This document shows, piece after piece, positions 32,145 to 34,469 of a DNA stretch of 34,469 nucleotides (the first letter of the stretch is position 1; each line of letters begins with the position of its first letter). The notes under the pieces are model-generated. The model worked only from the letters and a program-made list of their open reading frames with translations. It did no database searches and was not told the origin of the DNA. Origin of the DNA: Bacteroidales bacterium (GTDB lineage Bacteria; Bacteroidota; Bacteroidia; Bacteroidales; JAAUTT01); contig JANYAP010000131.1 of assembly GCA_025361285.1 (NCBI GenBank), forward strand, positions 1 through 34,469, written 5' to 3'. Made by a program: the position numbers and the translations under genes.

Positions 32145-34061
32145 ATGGGCAAAATTATAGGAATCGATTTAGGAACAACAAACTCGTGCGTTGCAGTAAT
32201 GGAAGGTAACGAGCCGGTTGTAATTGCAAACAACGAAGGAAAACGTACCACACCATCGGTAGTGGCATTTTTGAAAGATGGCGAACGTGCAGTTGGCGAT
32301 CCAGCTAAGCGTCAGGCTATTACAAATCCAAAACACACCATTTCTTCAATTAAACGTTTTATGGGCGAAACCTTCGACAAGGTTACAATGGAAATACGCC
32401 GTGTGCCTTACGTTGTTATAAAAGGCGAAAACAATACACCTCGTGTACAGATTGACGAGCGCAAATATTCGCCTCAGGAAATATCGGCAATGGTACTTCA
32501 GAAAATGAAAAAAACTGCCGAAGATTATCTTGGTCAGGAAGTTACCGATGCGGTTATTACTGTTCCAGCTTATTTTAGCGATTCGCAGCGTCAGGCAACC
32601 AAGGAAGCTGGCGAAATTGCTGGTTTAAACGTTCGTCGTATCATAAACGAACCTACTGCAGCAGCTTTAGCTTATGGTTTAGATAAGAAACATAAGGACA
32701 TGAAAATTGCCGTGTACGACCTTGGCGGTGGCACATTCGATATATCTATTCTCGAATTAGGCGATGGCGTTTTCGAAGTAAAATCGACCAACGGCGACAC
32801 TCACCTTGGTGGCGACGATTTCGACCAAGTTATAATCGACTGGTTAGCTGAAGATTTCAAAAAAGAAGAAGGTATCGATTTACGTTTCGACCCAATGGCT
32901 TTGCAACGCTTAAAAGAAGCAGCCGAAAAAGCAAAAGTTGAACTTTCGAGTGCTACAAACACCGAAATTAACTTGCCATATATTATGCCAGTTAACGGCA
33001 TTCCGAAGCATTTAGTAAAATCGTTAACACGTGCACAATTCGAGAAATTAGCCGACACCCTAATTCAAAGAAGCATAGATCCTTGCAAAAAAGCAATGAG
33101 CGATGCTGGTCTTCAGAATTCCGATATCGACGAAATAATTCTAGTAGGTGGATCTACTCGCATACCAGCAATACAGGCTATTGTTGAAAAATTCTTCGGC
33201 AAGGCTCCATCGAAAGGTGTAAACCCCGACGAGGTGGTGGCTGTTGGAGCATCAATTCAAGGTGGTGTGCTTACCGGCGAAGTTAAAGATGTGTTATTGC
33301 TCGATGTAACTCCACTTTCATTAGGTATTGAAACTATGGGTGGTGTAATGACCAAATTAATTGAGGCAAATACTACCATACCAACCAAGAAAACCGAAAC
33401 CTTTACCACAGCTGCCGACAATCAGCCCTCGGTTGAAATACACATCAACCAAGGCGAACGTCCAATGGCTAAGGATAATAAAACAATTGGTAAATTTCAC
33501 CTCGACGGACTTCCACCTGCACAACGCGGCGTGCCACAAATTGAAGTAACGTTCGATATTGATGCCAACGGTATTTTACACGTTTCGGCAAAAGATAAGG
33601 GTACTGGCAAATCGCAAAGTATTCGTATCGAAGCATCGTCGGGCTTAACCGATGCCGATATTGAAAGAATGAAACGCGAAGCATCGGAAAATGCCGAATC
33701 GGACAAAACTGCAAAAGAACGCATCGACAAGTTAAACCATGCCGACAGCTTGATTTTCCAAACCGAAAAGCAATTGCACGAATTTGGCGATAAACTTCCA
33801 GCCGATAAAAAAGAGCCTATCACTGAAGCACTTAACAAGCTAAAAGAAGCTCACAAAACTCAGGATATGGACAATATCGACAAATATACCGCCGAGCTTA
33901 ACGAAGTATTCCAAAAAGCATCGGAAGAAATGTATAAAGCCACCCAAGGGCAAGGTGCACCGGGGGCCGAAAATGCATCGTCGCAGCCAAACGCTGGCTC
34001 AACTGGTAATGCTAAAAAAGACGAAGAGGTTACCGACGTTGATTTTGAAGAAGTAAAGTAA
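32145..34061 (+). CDS. dnaK: Chaperone DnaK (Hsp70)
   Basis: The 638-aa ATP-driven chaperone binds unfolded chains with DnaJ and GrpE. The nucleotide-binding domain opens with [16 protein letters not shown] and includes the phosphate-2 motif [14 protein letters not shown] and [11 protein letters not shown]. The interdomain linker is [16 protein letters not shown] (about residues 386-401), followed by the substrate-binding beta-sandwich, a helical lid and the [12 protein letters not shown] tail seen in bacterial DnaK. Length is normal. dnaJ and grpE are not next to it; a terminator follows directly, so it is transcribed alone. The upstream region holds a sigma-54-like site and paired half-sites. 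Confidence 0.98.
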   Translation: MGKIIGIDLGTTNSCVAVMEGNEPVVIANNEGKRTTPSVVAFLKDGERAVGDPAKRQAITNPKHTISSIKRFMGETFDKVTMEIRRVPYVVIKGENNTPRVQIDERKYSPQEISAMVLQKMKKTAEDYLGQEVTDAVITVPAYFSDSQRQATKEAGEIAGLNVRRIINEPTAAALAYGLDKKHKDMKIAVYDLGGGTFDISILELGDGVFEVKSTNGDTHLGGDDFDQVIIDWLAEDFKKEEGIDLRFDPMALQRLKEAAEKAKVELSSATNTEINLPYIMPVNGIPKHLVKSLTRAQFEKLADTLIQRSIDPCKKAMSDAGLQNSDIDEIILVGGSTRIPAIQAIVEKFFGKAPSKGVNPDEVVAVGASIQGGVLTGEVKDVLLLDVTPLSLGIETMGGVMTKLIEANTTIPTKKTETFTTAADNQPSVEIHINQGERPMAKDNKTIGKFHLDGLPPAQRGVPQIEVTFDIDANGILHVSAKDKGTGKSQSIRIEASSGLTDADIERMKREASENAESDKTAKERIDKLNHADSLIFQTEKQLHEFGDKLPADKKEPITEALNKLKEAHKTQDMDNIDKYTAELNEVFQKASEEMYKATQGQGAPGAENASSQPNAGSTGNAKKDEEVTDVDFEEVK

Positions 34062-34092
34062 ACACGAAAAACAAGGATTAAAATCCATATTC

Positions 34093-34129
34093 AAAACGCT
34101 GTAAGCAGTTAGTTTACAGCGTTTTTTTA
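34093..34129 (+). terminator. Rho-independent terminator after dnaK
   Basis: AAAACGCTGTAA (34093-34104) pairs perfectly with TTACAGCGTTTT (34114-34125) around a 9-base loop, followed by T to 34128. It is symmetric and can also act on the partial gene coming from the right. Confidence 0.85.
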
Positions 34130-34174
34130 TTTTCTTTTCTCTCGTTATTTATTGATTTATTCCGTTATTTATCT

Positions 34175-34182
34175 TATATTTG
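34175..34182 (+). promoter_or_regulatory. Orphan -7 box right of dnaK
   Basis: TATATTTG exactly matches TAnnTTTG, with a TTG about 20 bases before it. The only downstream frame is a 14-codon one (34269-34313, MASSKFILPTELHI), too short to call a gene. The remainder of 34130-34350 shows nothing else. Confidence 0.3.
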
Positions 34183-34350
34183 CTACATATTTGTTACGCG
34201 ACTTATATAACCATAAGGTGCGACTAATAAATACTTATCAATACTTATATATTCTAAAAACGGTTGATATGGCAAGTAGTAAATTTATTCTTCCAACGGA
34301 ACTTCATATTTAAAACCCTGTATTTATCCTTGTAACAAATTGGTATAAAA

Positions 34351-34469
34351 TTACTTACGCGTGGTTGTTAGTTTTTTGTAGGTAACCACATCTACTTTTT
34401 TGTCGGGTAAAAAAGTAGGTATTTTTACATCAATTCGTTTTAGCAATTCTTTACATTGCTCATCGGGCT
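34351..34469 (-). CDS. C-terminal end of a gene running past the right edge
   Basis: A - strand frame is open from the window edge to a TAA at 34351-34353 and encodes about 38 residues ending FLPDKKVDVVTYKKLTTRK. The mix of charged and hydrophobic residues looks like real protein. It is too short to assign a family. If real, it converges on dnaK and shares its terminator region. Confidence 0.45.
   Translation of the reverse strand, partial: PDEQCKELLKRIDVKIPTFLPDKKVDVVTYKKLTTTRK

Overview
The window looks like a chromosomal segment of a Bacteroidota bacterium (Bacteroidales/Marinilabiliales-like). The evidence is gene content (a CusA-CusC-CusB order, a PorE-like OmpA/TPR/PD40 protein, a GH27 lipoprotein, a B12-dependent ribonucleotide reductase), the near absence of Shine-Dalgarno sites, and several exact or near-exact copies of the Bacteroidota -7 promoter box TAnnTTTG in front of genes. 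No tRNA, rRNA or CRISPR array was seen.

Region 1 (1-5606, + strand) is a copper/silver efflux operon: a 5'-truncated cusA, a cusC-type outer-membrane channel, and a cusB-type adaptor carrying an extra N-terminal metal-binding motif, a His-rich linker and a C-terminal HMA domain. All three periplasmic methionines that define Cu/Ag-type CusA are present.

Region 2 (5700-12000) is a scarred accessory region. It starts with a small His-rich gene broken by one in-frame stop and ends with a frameshifted fragment of a second TolC-type channel gene. A short piece that may be the middle of that same TolC gene lies at 6109-6189. Between them sit about 5.4 kb on the - strand: a type IIG restriction-modification enzyme, an internally duplicated 248-aa protein of unknown function, a decayed 21-bp (heptad-coding) repeat, a mini-ORF and an inverted-repeat element. 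Related sequence of about 100 bp, in the same orientation, lies upstream of the R-M gene and upstream of the mini-ORF. The simplest reading is cargo inserted into, or rearranged with, a metal-efflux locus that has since decayed.

Region 3 (12246-19254) is mostly housekeeping: waaA (lipid A-Kdo), a DUF2283 protein, a ParE/RelE-type toxin with its antitoxin, class II ribonucleotide reductase, cvpA and tyrS. Region 4 (19778-25683) holds a Tat-exported Gfo/Idh/MocA (possible GH109) protein, a GH27 alpha-galactosidase lipoprotein, a convergent esterase-like lipoprotein and a small DNA-binding-like protein. The first two may act together on alpha-linked Gal/GalNAc glycans. Region 5 (25980-34061) has a TrmH/SpoU methyltransferase, a - strand cluster panB > rluA-like > propeller protein > PorE-like protein, and divergent dnaK, whose upstream region has a sigma-54-like -24/-12 match and TGACA/TGTCA half-sites.

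Intergenic spaces in regions 4 and 5 are rich in palindromic and short tandem repeats, including two copies of a TGTCATTCCG-type inverted-repeat element. A partial gene on the - strand runs off the right edge. No clearly new multi-gene system was found. The strongest leads are the interrupted efflux locus with its repeated elements, the duplicated 248-aa protein with its decayed heptad tail, and a palindrome embedded in the R-M coding sequence.
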